Below are positions 60,801-64,000 of a stretch of 64,000 bases of DNA, piece after piece; positions within the stretch are counted from its first letter, which is position 1; the number at the start of each line of letters is the position of its first letter. Under the pieces are notes generated by a model that was not told the DNA's origin, did no database searches, and worked only from the letters and a program-made list of their open reading frames with translations. The DNA comes from Galbula dea (lineage: Eukaryota > Chordata > Aves > Piciformes > Galbulidae), in contig VWZX01006814.1 in assembly GCA_013399015.1 (NCBI GenBank), forward strand, positions 248,001-312,000. Direction: 5' to 3'. Made by a program: the position numbers and the translations under genes.

Positions 60801-63170
60801 TGTGGAAATATTCTAATTACTTTTATTACTGTTTCTGTGGTGCTTTTTAACTTTTAATATTCCTGAGGACTTCACAAATTTTAGATGTAATGGTATCATT
60901 ATTATTCTTATTTTGCCAAATTGATATTACAGTATCTACTGTTCTCTTCTCCAAACATTTGGGTAGTGTTACTTTGTGATGTTGACAGTTGATCCATTTC
61001 ATCCCCAAAGACAGACTTTGTAGTATGTCAGATGTGTGAAGATGATGTTTTTACTTCTTCCTGGTATGCATTCAGGAGTTTCATGTGCAGCTGGGTCTAG
61101 CAACTGGTGAACATAATAAAGCTCTGCTCCCTGACCAATTGGAGCAAAAAATGAGGATTCAAAGGAAAAATAAACTTACCTTTAAAATACAGGACAAAGA
61201 CTTCTGTGGGTGGAAGATACTGGATCTTCCTTTGGGATTAATTAGAATATGTAAACTAGCACTTGTATTCTTGCAGGAAAGGGGACAGAATAATTTATTA
61301 CATCAAATATCTGGGGACTTTGGTTTTGTGTGAAATTAGGAGACAGATTTAAGCAAGCTTTTGTGGTTTTAACATTCTGCCAAAAATGTATTTCTTTGTG
61401 GTTTTTTTTGGCTTCAGCTACAGCATTTTTTATAAATTGAGGGTGGTTATTTTAACTGGGAAAGTATATTTCTGCTCAGCTTTTCTTATCTGCAGCCTAC
61501 TCAAAATTCACAGTTTAAAAGAGTTTTCTTGATTGTTTTCCCATGTTTAGAAAACAATAAGTTAATTTGTTTAAATGGTTGTTCCCTTTTACTGTATTCA
61601 GAGTCAAGCTTGCAGAAAAATAATTAGATTGTAAGTATGAATGGCTACAGACAACAGTAAAAGTCATGTAGAAATGTTTGCTTGTATTTCCTTTTGTGAC
61701 TGTTTGCAGTCTGTGGATTGTGCTTGTAGGACAGATCAACAGGAATGGACTGCTCCACTGATACATTTCAGTTCAGGAGTGAGGCCAATGAACTTGAGAT
61801 GGGGTGGACCAGGGAGCTATTTAAATTAGCCTCATATAGCAGACGGTTTCTGAGAGAGGAGGCTTCCTGACCCCTACAGAGGATGCACAGCTTAGATTTG
61901 AGACAGGGCAGTATTCTCAGTGGGTGAAGACATGCTGAAGACATGGCTGAGACGATCCCAGACATGAGTACAGACTGGGAGAAGAAATCGTTGTGAGCAG
62001 TCCTGTGAGAAGGACTTGTGGTTCTAATGGATAAAAAGCTGGACTTGAACCAGCAATGTGCACCTGCTGCCCAGAAAGCTAGCCATGTCCTGGTCTGCAT
62101 CAGAAGAGGCATGGCCAGTAGGTCAAAGAAGGTGATTCTGCCCCTCTACATGCTCTCATGAGGCTCTACCTAGAGTACTGCATTCAGCTCTGGGGCTGTC
62201 AGCACAAGAAGGATGGGGACCTTTTAGAGCAGGTCCAGAGGAGGGCCACAAAGATGGTCAGAGGACTGGAGCTCCTCCCCTATGAAAGCAGGCTGAGAGA
62301 GTTGGAGTTGTTCATCATCAGGAGAAGAGAAGGCTCTGGGGACACCTTATTGTGGCCTTCTAATACTTAAAGGGAGCTTATAAAAAAGAGGGAGAGAAAA
62401 TGTTTACATGGACAGACATACATAGGACAAGGTAGAACAGTTTTAAACTGAAAGATAGGAAATTTAGATTAGATGTTAGGAAGAAATACTTCACGTAGAT
62501 GGTGGTGAGTCACTGGAATAGGTTGCCTGGAGAAGTTGTGGATGTCTCATCCCTGGCAGTGTTTGAGGCCATGTCAGATGGGGCTCTGGGCAACCTGGTC
62601 TAGTGGATGGTGTCCCTGCCTAAGGCAAGGGGGTTGTAACTAAACGAGCTTTAAGATTCCTTCCAACCCAAGCCATTCTACGATTCTATGGAGACAGTTT
62701 TAACAGTCAGGTGTGGAACTGACAGTTCAGCAAACTAGGCAGTTCCTAGCACTGTCTCCCAAATCAGCCCCAGTATTAAAGACTTATTAAGTTATTCATG
62801 CATGGCATCTTTGGGTACTGGCATGTTGTCAAGCCTACATTTACTTCTAGAAATTAAGTGAATAATTAGCAGAAGCTTTATTTCTAACCCACCAAATGGG
62901 CAGAACAGCTCATTTGGACCACAACACCTGCAGTGGAACTGGAAAATAACAATGTTATGGGAGCACAATTTCCCATACTGAATGGATATATCAGTAACAG
63001 AATAGCAGCTAGAGACTTCCTTCTTACTTTTCTTTTAGGTAACTGGTATCCCTGATGAACAGATCCTGGTAGCTGTGTTTCCTGGGCTGCCTACTTCTGC
63101 TGAACTCTTCATACTGCCCCATAAAAACAGAACAGAGAGGAGGAAAAGCAGCGAGGCTGATCTGGAACAA
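6744..63170 (+). CDS. SORCS3: SORCS3, VPS10-domain sorting receptor, internal 16 exons (partial gene)
   Basis: This entry covers the whole visible part of the gene; each exon is listed separately. SorCS3 is a type I membrane receptor of the sortilin/VPS10 family, in mammals mainly neuronal and linked to protein sorting and postsynaptic function (family knowledge). Sixteen exons join in frame to 675 codons: half of the VPS10 propeller, the 10CC module, two PKD-like domains and part of the membrane-proximal domain. All introns are GT-AG. Eight N-glycosylation sequons are visible, as expected for an ectodomain. SORCS3 is chosen over SORCS1 and SORCS2 because motifs such as [39 protein letters not shown] and YHNPDIPEW match SORCS3 as I recall it. 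Some propeller positions look SORCS1-like. Start codon, signal peptide, transmembrane helix and tail are outside the window. Confidence 0.92.
8205..8510 (+). mobile_element. CR1 LINE fragment, 3' end (copy 3)
   Basis: A 5'-truncated CR1 with the last roughly 70 codons of ORF2, readable as [20 protein letters not shown] and [16 protein letters not shown]. The UTR follows, with GGGAATCCTGCTGTGGCAGG, a GGACGAGATGATC variant, CAAGGTCCCTTCCAACTCC and TAACATTCTGTG. It has the same 3'-end type as the copies at 25544-26240 and 50688-50771. It is in the sense of the gene. Confidence 0.93.
8588..8858 (+). mobile_element. CR1 LINE fragment, 3' end, different subfamily (copy 4)
   Basis: A CR1 3' fragment with the final ORF2 segment ([51 protein letters not shown]). 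The UTR reads GTAAGAGTAGTGTAGGGCTA, GGACTAGATGATCTTGAGGG and TCCTTTCCAACTG, and the element ends with TTCTGTGATTCTGTG. The 3'-end type differs from the neighbouring copy 3, so this is a separate insertion. It matches the antisense scrap at 45750-45835. Confidence 0.92.
9144..9323 (+). CDS. SORCS3: SORCS3 exon B, VPS10 propeller
   Basis: This exon has 60 codons, phase 0 at both ends; acceptor cttttaacag, donor GAG|gtatgt. It runs from [19 protein letters not shown] to GNIIIDLYE. The block [20 protein letters not shown] is nearly invariant in SorCS1 and SorCS3 as I recall them. NDT (joined residue 52) is an N-glycosylation sequon. It forms propeller blade strands. LALENV and IDLYE resemble SORCS1 as much as SORCS3, so this exon alone would not separate the paralogues. 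Reading past the donor stays open to 9482, but that is intron. Confidence 0.95.
9324..11061 (+). other. intron B-C (1738 bp)
   Basis: A GT-AG phase 0 intron. I find no mobile element, structured repeat or supported gene in it. Short open frames at 9588-9878 and around 10327-10939 lack family features. Confidence 0.8.
11062..11208 (+). CDS. SORCS3: SORCS3 exon C, VPS10 propeller with degenerate Asp-box
   Basis: This exon has 49 codons, phase 0 at both ends; acceptor tttttcctag, donor CTG|gtgagt. It begins [20 protein letters not shown] and ends [20 protein letters not shown] is a degenerate Asp-box (S/T-x-D/N-x-G-x-x-W), the turn that marks blades of VPS10 propellers. The Cys near its end (VVCQL) and the PFC cysteine just after the next junction are probably paired in the fold (inference from conservation in the family). 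Confidence 0.95.
11209..11691 (+). other. intron C-D (483 bp)
   Basis: A short GT-AG phase 0 intron with a pyrimidine-rich 3' end (ccctttgtttcctgtcaacag). I see nothing else in it. Confidence 0.85.
11692..11794 (+). CDS. SORCS3: SORCS3 exon D, VPS10 propeller
   Basis: This exon has 34 codons plus one base (phase 1 at its end). It was found from the acceptor cctgtcaacag and the family motif [16 protein letters not shown], since it has no ATG-started open frame. It ends [10 protein letters not shown], the Gly being split with exon [13 protein letters not shown] favours SORCS3, because SORCS1 has a K-V pair at the QL position as I recall. The donor CAG|gtaaaa is moderate. It belongs to the propeller. 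Confidence 0.93.
11795..16338 (+). other. intron D-E (4544 bp)
   Basis: A GT-AG phase 1 intron. It contains a T/G-rich low-complexity stretch (13903-13978) but no CR1 copy that I can recognise. Small open frames have no family features. Confidence 0.8.
13903..13978 (+). repeat. T/G-rich low-complexity tract
   Basis: Degenerate GTTT and GTT units (tttggttttg, gtttgtttgggg, ttgttgttgttg) in about 75 bases, preceded by an A run near 13870-13881. The predicted peptide over it is low-complexity and not credible. Confidence 0.8.
16339..16415 (+). CDS. SORCS3: SORCS3 exon E, VPS10 propeller Asp-box
   Basis: This 77-base exon completes the split Gly and adds 25 codons, [20 protein letters not shown] to NSWRQ. 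The acceptor is tatgttgcag and the donor CAG|gtatgt. SSDGGNSW is a clean Asp-box, typical of one blade of the VPS10 propeller. Exon F follows after only 102 bp. If that intron were kept in the mRNA, 15 foreign codons and a stop at 16461-16463 would follow. Confidence 0.94.
16416..16517 (+). other. very short intron E-F (102 bp)
   Basis: A phase 0 intron, gtatgt at the start and aatttgtttgcag at the end, with a pyrimidine-rich stretch ctgagttttcttttcctag in its middle. It is by far the shortest intron in the window. Excising it restores the conserved sequence WRQ-IFEEEY. Confidence 0.93.
16518..16609 (+). CDS. SORCS3: SORCS3 exon F, VPS10 propeller
   Basis: This exon has 30 codons plus two bases of a Trp (phase 2 at its end): [20 protein letters not shown] to PIRHM-W. 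The acceptor is ttgtttgcag and the donor CATGTG|gtaagg. [13 protein letters not shown] is SORCS3-like; SORCS1 has Gln in place of Trp there as I recall. It encodes propeller strands. A CR1 copy begins only about 35 nt after its donor. Confidence 0.94.
16610..21727 (+). other. intron F-G (5118 bp)
   Basis: A GT-AG phase 2 intron. A CR1 copy sits at its very 5' end (16645-17303). The rest shows no recognisable element. The stretch 20350-20830 is visibly richer in G and C than its surroundings but holds no supported gene. Confidence 0.8.
16645..17303 (+). mobile_element. CR1 LINE, endonuclease segment joined to 3' tail (copy 5)
   Basis: A sense-strand CR1 copy from the 5' half of ORF2 (apurinic-like endonuclease). 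Readable parts are [68 protein letters not shown] and [13 protein letters not shown]. From about 17215 it passes straight into a CR1 3' tail (GTTGGACTCGATGATCTTAA, TTTTCCAACCT, GGTTCTATGATT). The whole reverse transcriptase is absent. Stop codons disrupt the frame. It lies about 35 nt from the donor of exon F. Confidence 0.92.
21728..21835 (+). CDS. SORCS3: SORCS3 exon G, VPS10 propeller Asp-box
   Basis: A 108-base exon: the last base of the split Trp, 35 codons ([16 protein letters not shown] to GIETQIM), and two bases of a split Thr. The acceptor is ctatcacag and the donor AC|gtaagt. SFDEGRSW is an Asp-box. The ending ETQIMT fits SORCS3, while [10 protein letters not shown] is also close to SORCS1. 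The first bases after the acceptor read GGTGAGT, so a donor-like sequence lies directly on the exon start. Confidence 0.94.
24121..24153 (+). repeat. interrupted (CA)n microsatellite
   Basis: Five or more CA units followed by CATACAGACA-type interruptions, about 33 bases. Confidence 0.85.
24429..24481 (+). repeat. degenerate (ATT)n repeat
   Basis: It starts with five near-perfect ATT units and decays into TGCTATTGTTATTC-like sequence. Low complexity. Confidence 0.8.
25544..26240 (-). mobile_element. CR1 LINE, C-terminal ORF2 and 3' end, long open frame (copy 6)
   Basis: An antisense CR1 copy, 5'-truncated near 26240. The minus-strand frame 26298-25624 is open for 224 codons, the longest in the window. 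About the last 200 are CR1 ORF2: [79 protein letters not shown] and a stop after FLCDLV. The first ATG is probably in flanking sequence. The 3' UTR is intact to CACAGAATCACAGAATG on the plus strand. The reverse transcriptase core is missing, so it cannot move by itself. An open frame this long suggests a relatively young copy. Confidence 0.94.
30663..30715 (+). repeat. imperfect AATTTTG array
   Basis: About five GAATTTTG/AAATTTTAATTTTG-like units at irregular spacing of 8-17 bases. Confidence 0.6.
31225..31915 (-). mobile_element. CR1 LINE, C-terminal ORF2 and 3' end, open frame (copy 7)
   Basis: An antisense CR1 copy, 5'-truncated near 31915. The minus-strand frame 31892-31305 is open for 195 codons: [78 protein letters not shown], with the ORF ending in ALGNLI. 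The UTR contains the complement of GGATGATGTCCCTGCCAGGC. It has the same 3'-end type as the copies at 56698-56810 and 61955-62690, and a different one from copy 6 in the same intron. Confidence 0.94.
35938..36055 (+). CDS. SORCS3: SORCS3 exon H, end of propeller and first 10CC cysteine
   Basis: This exon completes the split Thr and adds 39 codons: [20 protein letters not shown] to YQTWHLHNQ. The acceptor is ttccatgctcag and the donor CAG|gtattc (weak beyond GT). [20 protein letters not shown] is the last propeller strand, strongly conserved in SorCS proteins. SRRC supplies the first cysteine of the 10CC module (joined residue 292). YQTWHLHNQ is closer to SORCS3 than to the SORCS1 form that I recall. 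Confidence 0.94.
36056..37525 (+). other. intron H-I (1470 bp)
   Basis: A GT-AG phase 0 intron. I see no mobile element or gene. The acceptor side is pyrimidine-rich. Confidence 0.8.
37526..37659 (+). CDS. SORCS3: SORCS3 exon I, 10CC module
   Basis: This exon has 44 codons plus two bases of a split Cys (phase 2). It starts [20 protein letters not shown] and ends [12 protein letters not shown]. The acceptor is ggctgctgaag and the donor TG|gtgagt. It contributes 10CC cysteines 2 to 5 (joined residues 309, 326, 341, 343) and the sixth is split with exon [19 protein letters not shown] is one of the best SORCS3-specific blocks; SORCS1 differs at several of these positions (recalled). The basic KKRK run is native to the family. 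Confidence 0.94.
37660..41753 (+). other. intron I-J (4094 bp)
   Basis: A GT-AG phase 2 intron without recognisable mobile elements. The open frame at 38676-39062 (128 codons) has no family features. Nothing else is supported. Confidence 0.8.
41754..41867 (+). CDS. SORCS3: SORCS3 exon J, 10CC module
   Basis: The first base completes the split Cys, then 37 codons follow: [20 protein letters not shown] to IGQSYLNST, with a Gly split at the end (phase 2). The acceptor is tgtccatag and the donor GG|gtaagt. It carries 10CC cysteines 7 and 8 (joined residues 362, 377). NST (385) is an N-glycosylation sequon. CDYGYER and [14 protein letters not shown] are shared by SORCS1 and SORCS3. Confidence 0.94.
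41868..43682 (+). other. intron J-K (1815 bp)
   Basis: A GT-AG phase 2 intron. It contains one sense CR1 copy (42684-43054). I see nothing else. Confidence 0.85.
42684..43054 (+). mobile_element. CR1 LINE fragment, 3' end (copy 8)
   Basis: A sense, 5'-truncated CR1 copy. Readable ORF2 remnants are [39 protein letters not shown] and [11 protein letters not shown]. The UTR has GGTTGGACTAGATGATCCCC, AGAGGTCCCTTCCAACCC and a decayed terminal repeat. It shares its 3'-end type with copy 1. An A insertion run (gggaaaaaaac) lies in the body. Confidence 0.93.
43683..43854 (+). CDS. SORCS3: SORCS3 exon K, end of 10CC and start of PKD domain
   Basis: It completes the split Gly and adds 57 codons: [20 protein letters not shown] to [11 protein letters not shown]. 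The acceptor is tgttccctag and the donor GAG|gtgtgt. The ninth and tenth 10CC cysteines lie in NNC and EKC (joined residues 397, 412). From about [12 protein letters not shown] the first PKD (Ig-like) domain begins. NCT (396) and NAT (436) are sequons. [12 protein letters not shown] is diagnostic for SORCS3 over SORCS1 as I recall. Confidence 0.95.
45750..45835 (-). mobile_element. CR1 LINE 3'-end scrap (copy 9)
   Basis: Only the CR1 3' UTR remains. The plus strand reads CACAGAATCTCAGAATCATT, TTGGAAAGGACCCTCAAGAT, CATCTAATCCAACC and CTACACTACTCTTA. This is the complement of the 3' end of copy 4 with few changes, so both belong to one subfamily. Confidence 0.9.
45857..45892 (+). repeat. G-, A- and C-run low-complexity patch
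   Basis: A run of G followed by runs of A and C (ggggggggaaaaaaagc, aaaaaacccccaaacc) just beyond the antisense CR1 scrap. Confidence 0.7.
50403..50589 (+). CDS. SORCS3: SORCS3 exon L, first PKD domain
   Basis: This exon has 62 codons plus one base of a split Cys (phase 1): [20 protein letters not shown] to TAVLFMHVV. The acceptor is tctctgttgcag and the donor T|gtaagt. [16 protein letters not shown] and [17 protein letters not shown] are classic PKD features: the DFGDG motif, the H-x-Y-x-x-x-G-x-F/Y-x-V-x-x-x-A strand, and a closing N-x-x-G. NFS (467) is a sequon. QVTAYAEN and YANFSP separate it from SORCS1 in my recollection. Confidence 0.96.
50590..53567 (+). other. intron L-M (2978 bp)
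   Basis: A GT-AG phase 1 intron. A CR1 3'-end scrap lies 98 bp after the donor (50688-50771), and an A run sits near 52677-52688. The open frame at 52001-52357 (118 codons) looks like chance. Nothing else is supported. Confidence 0.8.
50688..50771 (+). mobile_element. CR1 LINE 3'-end scrap (copy 10)
   Basis: About 84 bases of CR1 3' UTR: GGGAATCCTGCTCTGGCAGG, GTTGGACTAGATGATCTTTC, GAGGTCCCTTCCAGCTCC, then TAACATTCTGTGATTCTGTG. It matches the 3'-end type of copies 3 and 6. It is severely 5'-truncated, as is common for CR1. Confidence 0.93.
53568..53701 (+). CDS. SORCS3: SORCS3 exon M, second PKD-like domain
   Basis: Two bases complete the split Cys (C at joined residue 508), then 44 codons follow: [20 protein letters not shown] to WWFGNSTK. 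The acceptor is cttcctacag and the donor AAG|gtacag. It starts the second PKD-like domain; [11 protein letters not shown] is the conserved core strand. NIT (528) and NST (549) are sequons. [10 protein letters not shown] is SORCS3-like. Confidence 0.95.
53984..54140 (+). repeat. diverged two-copy tandem repeat, period about 85 bp
   Basis: Copy one (53984-54056) and copy two (54069-54140) share, in the same order, ATTAT.TACCA.TAT.CAT, ATAAT.CTGG, CAACACA and GGTGTTCAAATAACCA (the last block identical). Intervening bases have diverged. It looks like an old tandem duplication. Confidence 0.75.
56477..56668 (+). repeat. T/G-rich low-complexity tract
   Basis: About 190 bases made of GTTT and GGTTTT units (tttgtttgtttgtttgc) with several runs of four to six G towards the 3' end. 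It ends shortly before the antisense CR1 scrap. Confidence 0.85.
56698..56810 (-). mobile_element. CR1 LINE 3'-end scrap (copy 11)
   Basis: The plus strand reads ATCATAGGATTGTCAGAG, GGAAGGGACCTCAAAGATCA, CCAACCCCCCTGCCTGGCAG and GGACACCATCCACTAGATCA, the complement of a CR1 3' end of the same type as copies 7 and 12. It is heavily 5'-truncated, at about the last codons of ORF2. Confidence 0.92.
57247..57261 (+). repeat. poly(T) run
   Basis: Fifteen consecutive T bases. No element body is recognised on either side. Confidence 0.85.
57991..58114 (+). CDS. SORCS3: SORCS3 exon N, second PKD-like domain
   Basis: This exon has 41 codons plus one base of a split Glu (phase 1): [20 protein letters not shown] to DTKEIAVH-E. 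The acceptor is ctttttgcag and the donor CATG|gtacct, the weakest donor in the gene. It completes the second PKD-like domain ([20 protein letters not shown]). EGMNT resembles SORCS1, while SSISY.F fits SORCS3 better. Confidence 0.94.
58115..60509 (+). other. intron N-O (2395 bp)
   Basis: A GT-AG phase 1 intron. It holds only a small 27-bp direct repeat (59996-60059). No mobile element or gene is recognised. Confidence 0.8.
59996..60059 (+). repeat. 27-bp direct repeat, period 37 bp
   Basis: Two copies (59996-60022 and 60033-60059). The last 18 bases, AATTYGTTACCACTCATG, differ at one site; the first nine differ more. Confidence 0.75.
60510..60622 (+). CDS. SORCS3: SORCS3 exon O, membrane-proximal domain
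   Basis: Two bases complete the split Glu, then 37 codons follow: [20 protein letters not shown] to VIKRALAQ. It has no ATG-started open frame; it was found from the acceptor tgttctattccag and the family sequence. The donor is CAG|gtgaac. [20 protein letters not shown] starts the SorCS membrane-proximal domain. YHNPDIPEW is SORCS3-like. Confidence 0.93.
60623..63038 (+). other. intron O-P (2416 bp)
   Basis: A GT-AG phase 0 intron. A sense CR1 copy (61955-62690) fills its 3' third and ends about 350 bp before exon P. I see nothing else recognisable. Confidence 0.85.
61955..62690 (+). mobile_element. CR1 LINE, C-terminal ORF2 and 3' end, frameshifted (copy 12)
   Basis: A sense, 5'-truncated CR1 copy. 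It begins near the sequence encoding the tract before [17 protein letters not shown] residues. It continues with [40 protein letters not shown] and SRLRELELF, and then decays with frameshifts around 62150 and 62330. The 3' end reads GCAACCTGGTCTAGTGGATG, GTGTCCCTGCC, CCTTCCAACCCAAGCCATTC and ACGATTCTATG. It has the same type as copies 7 and 11. Confidence 0.92.
63039..63170 (+). CDS. SORCS3: SORCS3 exon P, membrane-proximal domain
   Basis: This exon has 44 codons, phase 0 at both ends: [20 protein letters not shown] to SSEADLEQ. The acceptor is ttttcttttag and the donor CAA|gtaagg. [17 protein letters not shown] is conserved in SorCS1 and SorCS3. NRT (661) is a sequon. The remaining juxtamembrane exon(s), transmembrane helix and cytoplasmic tail should follow downstream of the window. 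Confidence 0.94.
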
Positions 63171-64000
63171 GTAAGGAAAGAAGGATTCATGGAACTATTC
63201 ATTCCTATCATACCATTTGCAGATAGGGTCCTTAACTTGTGCAGCATTGGAAATGACTTACAATAAATGTGATGGAATTGAATGCATCTGAAACTGTGGC
63301 ACCATAGTTTCTGGCACTAAAGAAAATTATTTTCAGAGGAGAAACAGGCTTTTCTAATACCTCAATGAGAGATGCGACAGTCTACCAGCAGTGGTTCTTC
63401 CTAGATCAGTGGTGTGTCCTTATTACAGTAGTTATGGCCAAAGGAGCCTTGAATATATACTTCCTCTACTCCCTGGAGGAATGCTAATAGACAGAGGCCA
63501 AGTCAGCAAGATAATGTACTGAAGTTTACTAAAAATAAGTAGGGTTCTTCAGCTCATATATCAATGGAACAAGATCTCTTTTCTCTGCAGCAGGGAATGG
63601 CATGTGGAAACTATATTTGAAAGTTACAATATCCATCCATTTAGGTAAATAGGTAATCACAGTGATGAATAGCAACAGTGATATGCAGGCAAGGGAAGAG
63701 CTAGGAACAACAGCAGTAGTCTGCTGAAGCTTTCATGCTAGAATTACCAAGTGATTAAATCAGCCCTATAAAGGTAAAGGAGTGAAGTACTGCTGGAAAG
63801 GCTGCTTAGCTCTAGCTAATGTTCTTGTATACAGCAGTTTTACTGCATGCAAGTTATGTGTGAGCCCATCTCCAAGTAACTCTTGGAGGAGTAACTCTTC
63901 TGTGATCAAACATTAAATAATTCATATGACTGGTGAATTCTGTGGAAGCTCTTGTCACTCACTGAGCAAGGTCAGTCCCCTCAGAGCAGAACATTTGTCC
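63171..64000 (+). other. intron after exon P (partial)
   Basis: The donor gtaagg opens a phase 0 intron that runs to the window end. I see no further exon with the expected continuation (the ..ETLFNALNQN type) and no repeat. Confidence 0.8.

Overview
The window is a piece of vertebrate, almost certainly bird, nuclear DNA. There are no bacterial-style operons. It holds short exons with GT/AG borders separated by introns, and about a dozen CR1 (chicken repeat 1) non-LTR retrotransposon copies, several ending in the typical avian tail of ATTCTGTG repeats. No species can be named from the sequence alone.

One gene accounts for all supported coding sequence: the middle part of SORCS3, a VPS10-domain (sortilin-family) sorting receptor, on the + strand. 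Sixteen consecutive exons lie between 6744 and 63170. They join in frame, without a stop or frameshift, into 675 codons. From memory of the family this corresponds to roughly residues 400-1080 of a protein of about 1,220 residues. The 5' exons (signal peptide, propeptide, first propeller blades) and the 3' exons (end of the juxtamembrane domain, transmembrane helix, cytoplasmic tail) lie outside the window. In the text the exons are called A to P in order; this is not the numbering of the whole gene.

Layout: 1-6743 is upstream intron with two CR1 copies. Exons A-G (6744-21835) encode the second half of the ten-bladed VPS10 propeller. A 14.1 kb intron (21836-35937) carries two long minus-strand CR1 copies. 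Exons H-K (35938-43854) encode the 10CC module, with exactly ten cysteines, and the start of the first PKD domain. Exons K-N (43683-58114) encode the two PKD-like domains. Exons O-P (60510-63170) encode the start of the SorCS membrane-proximal domain. 63171-64000 is intron again.

The CR1 copies (eight in the sense of the gene, four antisense) fall into about six 3'-end types. Two keep long open ORF2 remnants of 224 and 195 codons. Two others look internally deleted. I see no retroviral LTR pair, DNA transposon, tRNA, rRNA, CRISPR array or other gene, and nothing that I would call a previously undescribed system. The more unusual points are a 102-bp intron in a gene of multi-kilobase introns, a CR1 copy starting about 35 nt after a splice donor, opposed CR1 copies around exons H-J, and a diverged tandem duplication in the intron after exon M.
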